From: Oscillospiraceae bacterium
GTDB lineage: Bacteria; Bacillota; Clostridia; Oscillospirales; Acutalibacteraceae
Assembly: GCA_902782805.1 (NCBI GenBank)
Contig: CACZON010000114.1
Span: 1-15,081 of the forward strand
Direction: 5' to 3'
Length of the DNA: 15,081 nucleotides
The translations under genes and the position numbers were made by a program. Within the stretch, counting starts at the first letter, position 1, and every line of letters starts with the position of its first letter. The notes below the pieces were generated by a model. The model worked only from the letters and a program-made list of their open reading frames with translations, ran no database searches and was not told the DNA's origin. Of the stretch, positions 1 through 7,160 are shown piece after piece.

Positions 1-71
1 CATAGCTCAGTTGGTAGAGCAGCGGTCTCCAAAACCGCGTGTCGAGAGTTCGAGTCTTTCTACCCCTGCCA
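1..71 (+). tRNA. tRNA-Trp (anticodon CCA), 5' end cut by the window edge
   Basis: The D stem pairs gctc (5-8) with gagc (17-20). The anticodon stem is gcggt (22-26) with accgc (34-38) around the loop ctccaaa, so the anticodon is CCA for tryptophan. The T arm has stem gagag (44-48) with ctttc (56-60) and loop ttcgagt. The acceptor 3' strand is tacccct (61-67), followed by discriminator G and an encoded CCA (69-71). About five bases of the 5' acceptor strand lie before the window. On this alignment window base 1 is position 6 (C) and faces A at position 67, a C-A mismatch, and the T stem has one G-T pair. The rest of the fold is complete, so it is probably functional. Confidence 0.93.
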
Positions 72-111
72 AAAGGAAAAGCCACTCATTGAGTGGCTTT
101 TCCTTTTGGCA
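67..111 (+). terminator. Perfect 21-bp palindrome ending the tRNA-Trp transcript
   Basis: Bases 67-87 are exactly complementary to 91-111 with a three-base loop (att, 88-90). The left arm includes the last five bases of the tRNA (TGCCA), so the full hairpin would compete with the tRNA 3' end; the inner stem (75-87 with 91-103) alone can act as a terminator, with its T-rich right arm (98-107) as the tail. The right arm also forms the start of the direct repeat described separately. Confidence 0.7.
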
Positions 112-167
112 AAGATAAAACGTTCGGTCGAGACACGCTGCTGCGTGTCGGGCATCGCCGCCGAAGC
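91..167. repeat. Direct repeat, copy 1 (77 bp)
   Basis: This segment matches 325-402 base for base except for one extra A in a run of A in the second copy (gataaaac here, gataaaaac there). It starts with the right arm of the tRNA terminator palindrome and contains a perfect small hairpin, gacacgc (132-138) with gcgtgtc (143-149). No convincing reading frame covers it. Confidence 0.9.
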
Positions 168-210
168 GCCGCCGGGGGCGGATGAAGCGAGGCGGGGATG
201 GCGCAGCGGT

Positions 211-251
211 CGAAAAACGCGAGGAGAAGCGAACGCCCGAAGCGTTTTTCG
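211..251. repeat. Inverted repeat inside the spacer between the direct repeats
   Basis: cgaaaaacgc (211-220) is the exact complement of gcgtttttcg (242-251), with a 21-base loop. A second, overlapping pairing is gcccga (235-240) with tcgggc (249-254). The 157-bp spacer (168-324) that holds it has no credible gene: possible frames lack ribosome binding sites and have arginine-rich, shadow-like composition. Confidence 0.6.
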
Positions 252-324
252 GGCACCGCAAGAGGGGGCTTTTGCAACACTTCCGATTTGCTGAAAACGA
301 CCGGATCAGAACGGAAAACGCAAC

Positions 325-402
325 GAGTGGCTTTTCCTTTTGGCAAAGATAAAAACGTTCGGTCGAGACACGCTGCTGCGTGTCGGGCATCGCCGCCGAA
401 GC
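325..402. repeat. Direct repeat, copy 2 (78 bp)
   Basis: This is the second copy of the unit at 91-167, with one added base. The upstream left arm of the palindrome is degenerate here: only ggaaaa (313-318) still pairs with ttttcc (332-337). Copy 2 ends 34 bases before the HAD gene start, so it forms most of that gene's upstream region. Confidence 0.9.
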
Positions 403-436
403 AATTCGCTGAATTTGAGAAAAAGGAGGGATCAGA

Positions 437-1093
437 TTGTCCTATCCATATAAAACCGTCCTCTTCGATTTCGACGGGACGGTATTCGATACCGTTGAGG
501 GGATCACGAAGTCCGTTCAGTACGCGCTGAAAAAGCACGGGATCGAAGCGGAGCTTCCGTTCCTACGTCAGTTCGCCGGGCCGCCGCTGGTCGAAAAATT
601 CGTGGAGGTCTACGGCGTGAGCTGGGAGGAAGGGGAGCGGCTTGTTCTCGATTTCCGCGAACGCTATACGCCGATCGGTGTTTTCGAGAGCGCGCCGTTT
701 CCGGGGATCCGGGAGCTGCTCGAACACCTCAAAGGCGCCGGAGTACAGCTTTGCATCGCGACCTCGAAGCCTCAGACGCCTACGGATCTGCTGCTTTCGC
801 GCTCGGATCTTGCGCGGTATTTCGAGCTTGTGATCGGTTCGCGCGAGGGGATCAACGATCAGTCGAAGGCGCAGATCATCACCTCCGTTCTGGAACGATG
901 CGGCGCAAAGCCGGAAGAGACCGTTCTGATCGGCGATACGAAATACGACGTTCTCGGCGCGAAGGAATGCGGGATCGCCTGCATCGGCGCTGCCTGGGGC
1001 TACGCACAGCCCGGCGAGCTCGAAGCCGCCGGCGCTGCCGCGATCGCCGCGAACTGCCGCGAACTGGAAGAAATCCTCCTTCCCAAAACGTAA
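437..1093 (+). CDS. HAD-superfamily hydrolase, phosphoglycolate phosphatase-like
   Basis: This 218-residue protein is a soluble haloacid-dehalogenase-type phosphatase, expected to hydrolyse a small phosphate ester in the cytoplasm with Mg2+. All four motifs are visible: the nucleophile motif FDFDGT with D11 and D13, motif II ending at T109/S110, motif III lysine K144, and the acidic motif GDTKYD with D167 and D171. The helical cap lies at about residues 20-85, as in the Gph/PpaX group. The start is TTG at 437, chosen because ggaggg (425-430) sits seven bases upstream and the frame begins there; no ATG fits. No clear promoter was found in the repeat region upstream. The exact substrate cannot be told; Gph-, PpaX- and YjjG-like enzymes all share this pattern. 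Confidence 0.92.
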   Translation: MSYPYKTVLFDFDGTVFDTVEGITKSVQYALKKHGIEAELPFLRQFAGPPLVEKFVEVYGVSWEEGERLVLDFRERYTPIGVFESAPFPGIRELLEHLKGAGVQLCIATSKPQTPTDLLLSRSDLARYFELVIGSREGINDQSKAQIITSVLERCGAKPEETVLIGDTKYDVLGAKECGIACIGAAWGYAQPGELEAAGAAAIAANCRELEEILLPKT

Positions 1094-1176
1094 TCATCCG
1101 CTGTTCGTTTTTCCGGTTTCGGCTATTTTCATAGAAACGCCGAAAATGCGAAGATCAAGATCGGAAGAGCGAACAA

Positions 1177-1205
1177 TTGCAATCCTTGCCGGAATATGCT
1201 ATATT
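1177..1205 (+). promoter_or_regulatory. Sigma-A promoter of the ROK kinase gene
   Basis: The -35 box is TTGCAA (1177-1182) and the -10 box TATATT (1200-1205), with a 17-base spacer and an extended -10 TG at 1197-1198. Transcription would start near 1212, about 39 bases before the ATG at 1251. The promoter therefore lies inside any longer upstream reading of the frame and supports the internal start. Confidence 0.75.
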
Positions 1206-1250
1206 GAACATAGAGAAAACCGGAAAGAACCGGTATTTTCGGAGGCTGGA

Positions 1251-2219
1251 ATGTATTATATCGGAATCGATCTCGGCGGAACGACGATCGGCGGCGCGCT
1301 CGCCGACGAATCGGGTACGCTTTTGGAAACGAAACTGATCCCAACCAATATGCCGCGTCCGGCAGAGGCAATCTGCGCGGATATCGCCGCGCTGTGCATC
1401 TCGATCTGCAGCAGCGCGGGAATCTCTTTCGATGAAGTCGGCGCGGTCGGCGTAGGCTCCCCGGGCGTTATCCACGACGGGATCGTGGAGCGCGCGACGC
1501 ATCTGCAGTTTGAGAACGTGCCGCTTGCCGGGATCCTTGAAGGGATGCTTCATAAAAAAATCTATCTGCTCAACGACGGCAACGCCGCGGCCTACGGTGA
1601 ATTCGTAGCCGGCGCGGGAAAAGGCCTTACGAGCCTTTTGATGCTGACGATCGGAACCGGCATCGGCGGCGGGATGATCATCGACGGAAAAATCTATTCC
1701 GGATTCAACGGCGCGAGCGCGGAGATGGGCCATCTCGTGATCGACGCTTCCGGGCGGCCCTGCCGCTGCGGCAAACGCGGCTGCTTTGAGCGCTACTGCT
1801 CCGCCGGCGCGCTGATCGACGATACGAAAACCGCGATGCGCGAAAACCCCGAAAGTCTGATGTGGGAGCTCTGCGGCGGCGATCTCGACGCGGTCGACGG
1901 GCATACGCCCTTCGACGCGGCCGAAAAAGGCGATCCGGCGGCGGCAAACGTCGTTGATAATTTCATGAAATATCTTTCGATCGGCGTTTCGAACCTCGTT
2001 TCGCTGATGCAGCCGCAGGTGCTCTGTATCGGCGGCGGGATCTCGGCGCGCGGCGACGCGATCACGATCCCCTTAAACCGCTACGTCACTGCGCAATCCT
2101 ATATCCACGACGCGGACCGCCGAACAAAGATTTTAGCCGGAAAGCTCGCGAATCTCGCGGGCGTGATCGGCGCGGCGATGTACGCAAAGGAAGAATTTCT
2201 TGCCGAAAGCGGGAGCTGA
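1251..2219 (+). CDS. ROK-family sugar kinase, probably glucokinase
   Basis: This 322-residue protein is expected to phosphorylate glucose or a related hexose with ATP in the cytoplasm. The N-terminal phosphate-binding motif is GIDLGGTT (residues 5-12). The catalytic aspartate is D109 in LNDGNAAAYGE. A second phosphate motif, TIGTGIGGG, is at 133-141, followed by the ROK signature E158-M-G-H161. The zinc site is complete, with H161 and C171, C173, C178 in CRCGKRGCFE. A longer frame opens at 1146, but the ATG at 1251 has GGAGG at 1241-1245 and a promoter just upstream, and gives the usual ROK length. There is no N-terminal DNA-binding domain, so it is a kinase and not a ROK repressor. GlcK is most likely; N-acetylmannosamine or fructose kinase is possible. 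Confidence 0.93.
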   Translation: MYYIGIDLGGTTIGGALADESGTLLETKLIPTNMPRPAEAICADIAALCISICSSAGISFDEVGAVGVGSPGVIHDGIVERATHLQFENVPLAGILEGMLHKKIYLLNDGNAAAYGEFVAGAGKGLTSLLMLTIGTGIGGGMIIDGKIYSGFNGASAEMGHLVIDASGRPCRCGKRGCFERYCSAGALIDDTKTAMRENPESLMWELCGGDLDAVDGHTPFDAAEKGDPAAANVVDNFMKYLSIGVSNLVSLMQPQVLCIGGGISARGDAITIPLNRYVTAQSYIHDADRRTKILAGKLANLAGVIGAAMYAKEEFLAESGS

Positions 2220-2245
2220 ACCATCAACGTATAAAACTGAACCTG

Positions 2246-2273
2246 AAAGCCCGAAGGATTCCTTCGGGCTTTT
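2246..2273 (+). terminator. Intrinsic terminator after the ROK kinase
   Basis: agcccgaagg (2248-2257) pairs perfectly with ccttcgggct (2261-2270) around a three-base loop and is followed by T residues. A-residues before the stem extend the pairing by two more bases. Confidence 0.9.
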
Positions 2274-2382
2274 CTGCGTTTGAAGCGCGCGTTTTTTCCG
2301 GATCGGTCAAATCCGCCGAAAAAGGGGAGAAACCGGAAAACCTTTCGCTTTATACTTTAAAAAAACGAAAGGAGCAATCCCC

Positions 2383-3981
2383 ATGAACGAACAAAAACCG
2401 ATTACCGAAAAAGAAGTCCGCGAAGCGGCGGCGATCCTTAAGCGCTATAAAGAGGGCAAATCGAACCTCGAGCGCCGGATCATCGATAACGAGGAATGGT
2501 TCCGGATGCGCCATTGGAACGGCCGCGCAAATCTCGCGAACGATCCGGATTATCTGCCGAAAAGCGCCTGGCTTTTCAATTCGCTTGCAAATAAACACGC
2601 CGACGCAATGGATAATTTCCCCGCGCCGGCGGTCCTCCCGCGCGAGGAAAGCGATACCTCGGCGGCGCTTGCGCTCTCGAAGATCCTGCCGGTGATCCTC
2701 GAAGAAAACGGATTCGAAAAAACCTACAGCGACGCCTGGTGGTACAAGCTCAAACACGGCACCGGCGTCTACGGCGTTTTCTGGGATCCGCAGAAAGCCG
2801 GCGGCCTCGGCGATATCGATATCGAGCAGGTTGACCTTCTGAACCTGTTCTGGGAGCCGGGGGTGCGCGATCTTCAGGCGTCGCGCAATCTTTTCAACGT
2901 TGAGCTGGTCGACAACGAAGTGCTGCTCGAGCGGTATCCGGAGCTTTCGGCGGAAGATTTCGATCACAGCGCCGAGGTTGCAAAGTATATCTACGACGAT
3001 ACGGTCGATACACGCGAAAAGACGCCCGTCATCGACTGGTACTACAAGCGCGGCAGCGGATCGGGCGAGGTCCTGCATCTTTGCAAATACGTCGGCGAAA
3101 AGATCCTTTTTTCCTCGGAAAACGAGCCGGCGCTGTATCCCGGCGGATACTACGCCCACGGAAAGTATCCCTTCGTCTTCGACGTTCTCTATCTGATGCA
3201 GGGAAGCCCGGCGGGATTCGGCTGCATCGATCTGATGAAGGACGCCCAGATGTATATCGACCGCCTCGGCGGGCTGATCCTCAAAAACGCGGAGATGAGC
3301 GCGAAAAAGCGCTATTTCATCCGCGACGACGGCGCGCTCAACGAGGACGAATTCGCCGATTTCAAGGCCGATCTGATCCATGTTGCCGGCGGAAGCCTCG
3401 GCGAGGACAGCATCCGCGAGCTGATCCAGGCGCCTCTGCCGCAAATGGCGCTGGCGGTCTGGCAGATGAAAATCGACGAACTCAAGGAGACGAGCGGCAA
3501 CCGCGATTTTTCCCAGGGCGGAACGAATTCCGGCGTTACGGCTGCCGCCGCGATCGCGGCGCTTCAGGAGGCGGGCACGAAGCTCTCGCGCGATATGATC
3601 AAGACCTCCTACCGCGCGTTCTGCGAGGTCTGTTCGCTGACGATCGAGCTGGTGCGCGAATTCTATTCCGAGCCGCGGCTTTTCCGGATCGTTGCGCCGA
3701 ACGGTCAGGCGCAGTTCATCCGCTTCGACAACCGCGCGCTCCTGCTTCAGAACGCGCCGATCGGCGGGATCGAGCTCGGGGAGCGGAAGCCGGTTTTCGA
3801 CATCAGCGTCACCTCCCAGAAAGCCTCGCCTTTTTCAAAGGCCGCGCAGAACGAGCTGGCGTTGCAGCTTTATTCGCTCGGATTCTTCCGCGCGCAAATG
3901 CGCGATCAGGCGCTCGCGGCGCTTTCCATGATGGATTTCGAGGGGAAAGACGCGGTGGTCCAGAGAATTTCGGCGCAGTAA
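2383..3981 (+). CDS. Phage-type portal protein, isolated from any prophage
   Basis: This 532-residue protein resembles the head-to-tail portal of podovirus-like phages (P22-type group): an acidic N-terminal helix rich in E and K, a core with W, Y and N residues around 35-70 (EWFRMRHWNGRANL), a middle section with DVLYLMQGSPAGFGCIDLMK, and the segment GNRDFSQGGTNSGVTAAAAI near residues 375-395, typical of the portal stem and crown. In a phage such a protein forms a dodecameric ring through which DNA is packaged. The ATG at 2383 has AAAGGAG at 2368-2374; a -10-like TATACT (2351-2356) has no good -35 partner. No terminase, capsid, tail, integrase or lysis gene is nearby, and codon use matches the flanking genes. 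The frame is intact. Whether it is a prophage relic, a co-opted gene or a piece of a scattered element is unknown. Family call is from residue patterns only. Confidence 0.8.
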   Translation: MNEQKPITEKEVREAAAILKRYKEGKSNLERRIIDNEEWFRMRHWNGRANLANDPDYLPKSAWLFNSLANKHADAMDNFPAPAVLPREESDTSAALALSKILPVILEENGFEKTYSDAWWYKLKHGTGVYGVFWDPQKAGGLGDIDIEQVDLLNLFWEPGVRDLQASRNLFNVELVDNEVLLERYPELSAEDFDHSAEVAKYIYDDTVDTREKTPVIDWYYKRGSGSGEVLHLCKYVGEKILFSSENEPALYPGGYYAHGKYPFVFDVLYLMQGSPAGFGCIDLMKDAQMYIDRLGGLILKNAEMSAKKRYFIRDDGALNEDEFADFKADLIHVAGGSLGEDSIRELIQAPLPQMALAVWQMKIDELKETSGNRDFSQGGTNSGVTAAAAIAALQEAGTKLSRDMIKTSYRAFCEVCSLTIELVREFYSEPRLFRIVAPNGQAQFIRFDNRALLLQNAPIGGIELGERKPVFDISVTSQKASPFSKAAQNELALQLYSLGFFRAQMRDQALAALSMMDFEGKDAVVQRISAQ

Positions 3982-3999
3982 ACAAGGGCGAAAGCCCGC

Positions 4000-4028
4000 T
4001 TGCATCCGATCGGAAAATGTGGTATCCT
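4000..4028 (+). promoter_or_regulatory. Sigma-A promoter of tldD-tldE
   Basis: The -35 box is TTGCAT (4000-4005) and the -10 box TATCCT (4023-4028), with 17 bases between and an extended -10 TG at 4020-4021. The start would be near 4035. The leader contains aagcgg (4039-4044) with ccgctt (4076-4081) enclosing caaag (4049-4053) with ctttg (4059-4063), a possible leader hairpin ahead of the ribosome binding site. Confidence 0.65.
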
Positions 4029-4110
4029 TTATGGTACAAAGCGGCTCTCAAAGCAGGACTTTGCGCGATCTAACGCCGCTTCGCAGATTCAAAAAGGAGG
4101 ACAGTTTCAG

Positions 4111-5547
4111 ATGAAAGCACCGTTTTCCGCCTATCTCGATTCGATCGAGCCCGCATTGCGCAGGCTGGTCGGGATTCTGGGCGAAGAATTCGAATACGTA
4201 AGCGTTCTTTCAACCGATTCCGTCGGTTTTCAGCTTGCGCTTTCGCAGCACAGCAAATCGGTCACCAATCAGAACCGCACCACTGAGCGCGGCAGCGTCG
4301 TTCGCGTCTACCGCGGCGGGCGCTACAGCGAATACGCCTTTAACGAATTCGATCCGGAGAAGGTAACCGAAAAGGCAGCCGTGATCTCCTCGGAGCTTCA
4401 AAAGCAGTTCGCGCTGCTCGAGCTCTGCGGCAGCGAGACCTTGGAGACGCCGATCCTCGACGACGAGCCGATCGAGCTCTTCTGCGAGAAGGAGGCCGAG
4501 ATCCTGCCGGAGACGGCGGATACCGCAAAGCTGATCGAGGCGCTTCAGAGCGTTTCGGACGAAGGCGTCCGGACGATCCCCGGCGCGCTCGACTGCCAGG
4601 CGGGCGGTTCTTCGACCCATATTTCAAAGCTCTTCTTGAGTAAAAACCGCACGATGCGCCAGAGCTACGTTTATACCGAGGGCATGTACGCCGCCTTTGC
4701 GCCGAGCAAAGAGGGCGAAATGAAGATGGTTTACGAAGGCGTTTCCGGCCTTTGCGGTCCGGAAATCCTCTTTACGCTCAAGGAAAAGATCCGGGAAGCT
4801 CCGAAGATCATGGAAGACGTTCTCGGGAGCGAAAAGATCGTCCCCGGCGAATACGACGTGATCACCTCGCCGGACGTTACCGGTCTGATTGCCCACGAGG
4901 CGTTCGGCCACGGCGTCGAGATGGATATGTTCGTAAAAGGCCGCGCGCTGGGCGCCGATTATATCGGCAAACGCGTCGGCTCCGAGCTCGTTACGATGCA
5001 CGAAGGCGCGCTCTGCGCCGAAAGCGTTACGGGCTACGCCTTCGACGACGAGGGAACCCTTGCGGGAGACGTTACGGAAATCGACAAAGGCATCCTCAGA
5101 GCCGGTATCTGCGACGCGCTCGCGGCGAAGCGCCTGGGCGTAAAACCCACCGGAAACGGCAAGCGGGAGAATTATTCGCATAAAGTCTATACCAGAATGA
5201 CCAATACGCTCTTCGATTCCGGCAGCGATTCGCTTGAGGAAATGATCGCCTCGATCGAATTCGGCTATCTGCTCGCCGGCTCGGAAAGCGGAATGGAAGA
5301 CCCGAAGCACTGGGGAATCCAGTGTATCGTCAGCCGCGGCTATGAGATTCGCGGCGGAAAGCTGACGGGCAAGGTCGTTTCGCCGATCGTGATGACCGGC
5401 TACGTTCCCGACCTGCTCGGAAATATCTCGATGGCCTCGCCGGATCGCTGCGTCTTCGGAACCGGCGCCTGCGGAAAAGGCCACAAGGAATGGGTCAAGG
5501 TTGCCGACGGCGGCCCGTATCTCAAAACGAAAGCGAGGCTCGGATAA
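4111..5547 (+). CDS. tldD: TldD metalloprotease subunit
   Basis: This 478-residue protein is the catalytic half of the TldD/TldE heterodimer, a zinc peptidase that trims peptides threaded into its cavity; in E. coli it matures microcin B17 and degrades CcdA. The zinc motif HEAFGH is at residues 262-267 (H262, E263, H267), and C454 in the C-terminal GACGKG segment matches the family's third metal ligand. Length and motif positions agree closely with E. coli TldD. The start is ATG at 4111, with AAAAAGGAGG at 4091-4100; an upstream extension of the frame to 4000 would overlap the promoter and is rejected. The stop codon directly abuts the tldE start, so the two are translated together. No RiPP precursor or modification enzyme is nearby, so a general peptide-turnover role is more likely. 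Confidence 0.95.
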   Translation: MKAPFSAYLDSIEPALRRLVGILGEEFEYVSVLSTDSVGFQLALSQHSKSVTNQNRTTERGSVVRVYRGGRYSEYAFNEFDPEKVTEKAAVISSELQKQFALLELCGSETLETPILDDEPIELFCEKEAEILPETADTAKLIEALQSVSDEGVRTIPGALDCQAGGSSTHISKLFLSKNRTMRQSYVYTEGMYAAFAPSKEGEMKMVYEGVSGLCGPEILFTLKEKIREAPKIMEDVLGSEKIVPGEYDVITSPDVTGLIAHEAFGHGVEMDMFVKGRALGADYIGKRVGSELVTMHEGALCAESVTGYAFDDEGTLAGDVTEIDKGILRAGICDALAAKRLGVKPTGNGKRENYSHKVYTRMTNTLFDSGSDSLEEMIASIEFGYLLAGSESGMEDPKHWGIQCIVSRGYEIRGGKLTGKVVSPIVMTGYVPDLLGNISMASPDRCVFGTGACGKGHKEWVKVADGGPYLKTKARLG

Positions 5548-6840
5548 ATGTTTGAACGGTTAAAAGAAAAACTCGAAGCGCTCCGGCCGGACGGCTGGGA
5601 GCTCACCGAAGTAACGAAACACGGCTGGGAATTCTATTTTATCCGCCATCAGCTCGATCAGAACCGCGCGGTGGAAACGCGCACCTACAACGTTAAGCTG
5701 TACCGAAGCATTGAAGACGGGAAATTCCTCGGCAGCGCTTCCGACGCGCTTTCGCCGACGATGAGCGAAGAGGAGATCGACCGGCGCCTCGCCGCCGTTT
5801 GGGAGCAGGCGGCGCTGATCCGCAACCCCGCGTATACGCTCGTTTCCGAGCCGGTAACGCTGCCCGGGAAAAACGACCCGATCGACGTTGCGAAAATCGC
5901 GCAGGATTTTATCGAAACGTTCCGGAGCGTTGCCGAAACCGGGGAAGAGGATATCAACTCCTACGAGATCTTCGTCTCTTCGATTTCGCGCCGTTTCCTC
6001 AATTCCAACGCAGTGGCGTATTCCTGCGTTTACCCGAGCTCGACGATCGACCTCGTTGTCAACGCGCGCCACGAAAACCATGAGATCGAGCTTTTCCGTT
6101 TCAACACCTGCGGTACGTGCGACCGTGAAAAGCTCAGAAAGGACGTTGAGGACGCGCTGCGCTTCGGCAAGGACCGTCTGATCGCGCAGCCGACCCCGAA
6201 GCTCCAAAGCGGCGCCGTCGTTTTCTCGACCGCGGACGCCTGCGAGATCTACGAATATTTCCTTTATCAGACGAACGCCTCGCTGAAGGTCCGCAGAATG
6301 AGCGCCTACGAGATCGGTCAGCCGATCTGCGAGAAGTTCGAGGGCGACGTTCTCAGCGTGGAGGCGGTATCGAGCCTGCCGAATTCTTCGCACGATTATC
6401 CGGTCGACGAAGAAGGCTCCGTGATCGAAGACCGTTATCTGATCCGCGGCGGCGTTGCGGAAAACTTCTGGGGAACGCGCCAGTTCTCGCAGTATCTCGG
6501 CCTTGAAAAGAGCTCGAACGTTCATAATGCGATCTTCTCGGGCGGCAAAGGCGACGCCGAAAGCGTTCGCAGCGGCGATTACCTCGAGGTCGTGGATTTC
6601 TCCGATTTCCAGGTCGATCCGATGAGCGGCGATATCGCGGGAGAGATCCGGCTCGGTTACCTTTCGCGCGGCGGGAAGATCCTCCCGGTGACCGGCGGTT
6701 CGATCTCCGGCTCGCTGCCCGCGGCGGTTCCCACGATGCGTTTTTCAAAGGAAACCGCGCAGTACGATACGCTCGTGATCCCGGCGGTTACGCGCCTTGA
6801 GAACCTGCGTATCACCGGTATTGCGGAGCTGGAAGAATAA
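5548..6840 (+). CDS. tldE: TldE (PmbA) non-catalytic partner of TldD
   Basis: This 430-residue protein is the TldE/PmbA half of the TldD/TldE peptidase. It shares the fold of TldD but has no HExxxH motif, as expected for the subunit that shapes the chamber without binding zinc. Recognisable stretches include the N-terminal YEIFVSSISRRFLNSN region (about residues 133-148) and the C-terminal half with SGDYLEVVDFSDFQVDPMSG (about 348-367), followed by the family's closing ILPVTGGSISG strand. Its ATG follows the tldD TAA with no gap; only a weak GAGG precedes it, so translational coupling is likely. A strong terminator follows. The pair looks intact. Confidence 0.93.
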   Translation: MFERLKEKLEALRPDGWELTEVTKHGWEFYFIRHQLDQNRAVETRTYNVKLYRSIEDGKFLGSASDALSPTMSEEEIDRRLAAVWEQAALIRNPAYTLVSEPVTLPGKNDPIDVAKIAQDFIETFRSVAETGEEDINSYEIFVSSISRRFLNSNAVAYSCVYPSSTIDLVVNARHENHEIELFRFNTCGTCDREKLRKDVEDALRFGKDRLIAQPTPKLQSGAVVFSTADACEIYEYFLYQTNASLKVRRMSAYEIGQPICEKFEGDVLSVEAVSSLPNSSHDYPVDEEGSVIEDRYLIRGGVAENFWGTRQFSQYLGLEKSSNVHNAIFSGGKGDAESVRSGDYLEVVDFSDFQVDPMSGDIAGEIRLGYLSRGGKILPVTGGSISGSLPAAVPTMRFSKETAQYDTLVIPAVTRLENLRITGIAELEE

Positions 6841-6851
6841 TCGAATCAAAC

Positions 6852-6883
6852 AAAAATCCCCCTCGACCGAGGGGGATTTTTTT
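6852..6883. terminator. Bidirectional terminator between tldE and the tandem repeat array
   Basis: tccccctc (6857-6864) pairs with gaggggga (6869-6876) around loop gacc. A-rich sequence lies on the left (6852-6856) and a run of seven T on the right (6877-6883). The symmetry means it can also stop minus-strand transcription arriving from the M29 gene, which shows no other terminator. Confidence 0.9.
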
Positions 6884-6937
6884 GCAGCTGCGATATCGAT
6901 TTTTGTTTTGGGAAAGCGCGCTGTGGGCGGAAAGCTT

Positions 6938-7160
6938 CGGAATGGATTCGCGCGTCCTGCCGGGGGATTCGTATCCTCTGTTCCGGCGCATGGCCGGCGA
7001 AATGAAAATTTCGGAATGGATCGGTATGACCTGCCGGGGTTGGCATTTCCTCTGCTACACCGAGTGGCCGGCAAATCGAAAACTTACGGAATCGATCGGT
7101 ATGACCTGCCGGGGTACGCATTTTCTCTGTTACACCGAATGGCCGGCGTTACGAAAAAGC
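6938..7160. repeat. Three tandem copies of a 74/75-bp non-coding unit
   Basis: The units are 6938-7011, 7012-7086 and 7087-7160. Units 2 and 3 differ at about 6 of the first 61 positions; unit 1 is more diverged but aligns without gaps over about 61 bases. Each unit keeps gccgg and ccggc about 30 bases apart (6959-6963 with 6994-6998; 7033-7037 with 7068-7072; 7108-7112 with 7143-7147). Units 2 and 3 also keep tcggt and accga (7021-7025 with 7059-7063; 7096-7100 with 7134-7138), which cross the first pairing. The period is not a steady multiple of three, which argues against a coding repeat. The last unit runs over the M29 stop codon (complement of 7149-7151). The remaining sequence 6884-6937 shows nothing recognisable. 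Confidence 0.9.

Noticed and set aside
7..538. Several frames on both strands across the tRNA, repeat and HAD start region
   Set aside because: They overlap the tRNA, translate the direct repeat twice (for example FYLCQKEKPL), lack ribosome binding sites and have no family resemblance.
1117..1145. tttcggc (1117-1123) with gccgaaa (1139-1145) as a terminator of the HAD gene
   Set aside because: The loop is 15 bases and no T run follows, so termination is not supported.
2351..2356. TATACT upstream of the portal gene as a -10 box
   Set aside because: It is well placed for a start near 2363 but no -35 match or extended -10 is present, so it was not listed as a promoter.
3986..3997. gggc-gaaa-gccc hairpin after the portal gene as a terminator
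   Set aside because: The stem has four pairs and lacks a T tail. Portal transcripts may read into tldD.
4111..6840. TldD/TldE as part of a peptide-antibiotic maturation cluster
   Set aside because: No precursor peptide, cyclodehydratase, radical SAM enzyme or exporter is adjacent; the pair is widely found as a stand-alone peptidase.
6938..7160. The tandem array as a CRISPR
   Set aside because: Units are contiguous and diverge along their whole length; there are no short constant repeats separated by unique spacers and no cas genes.
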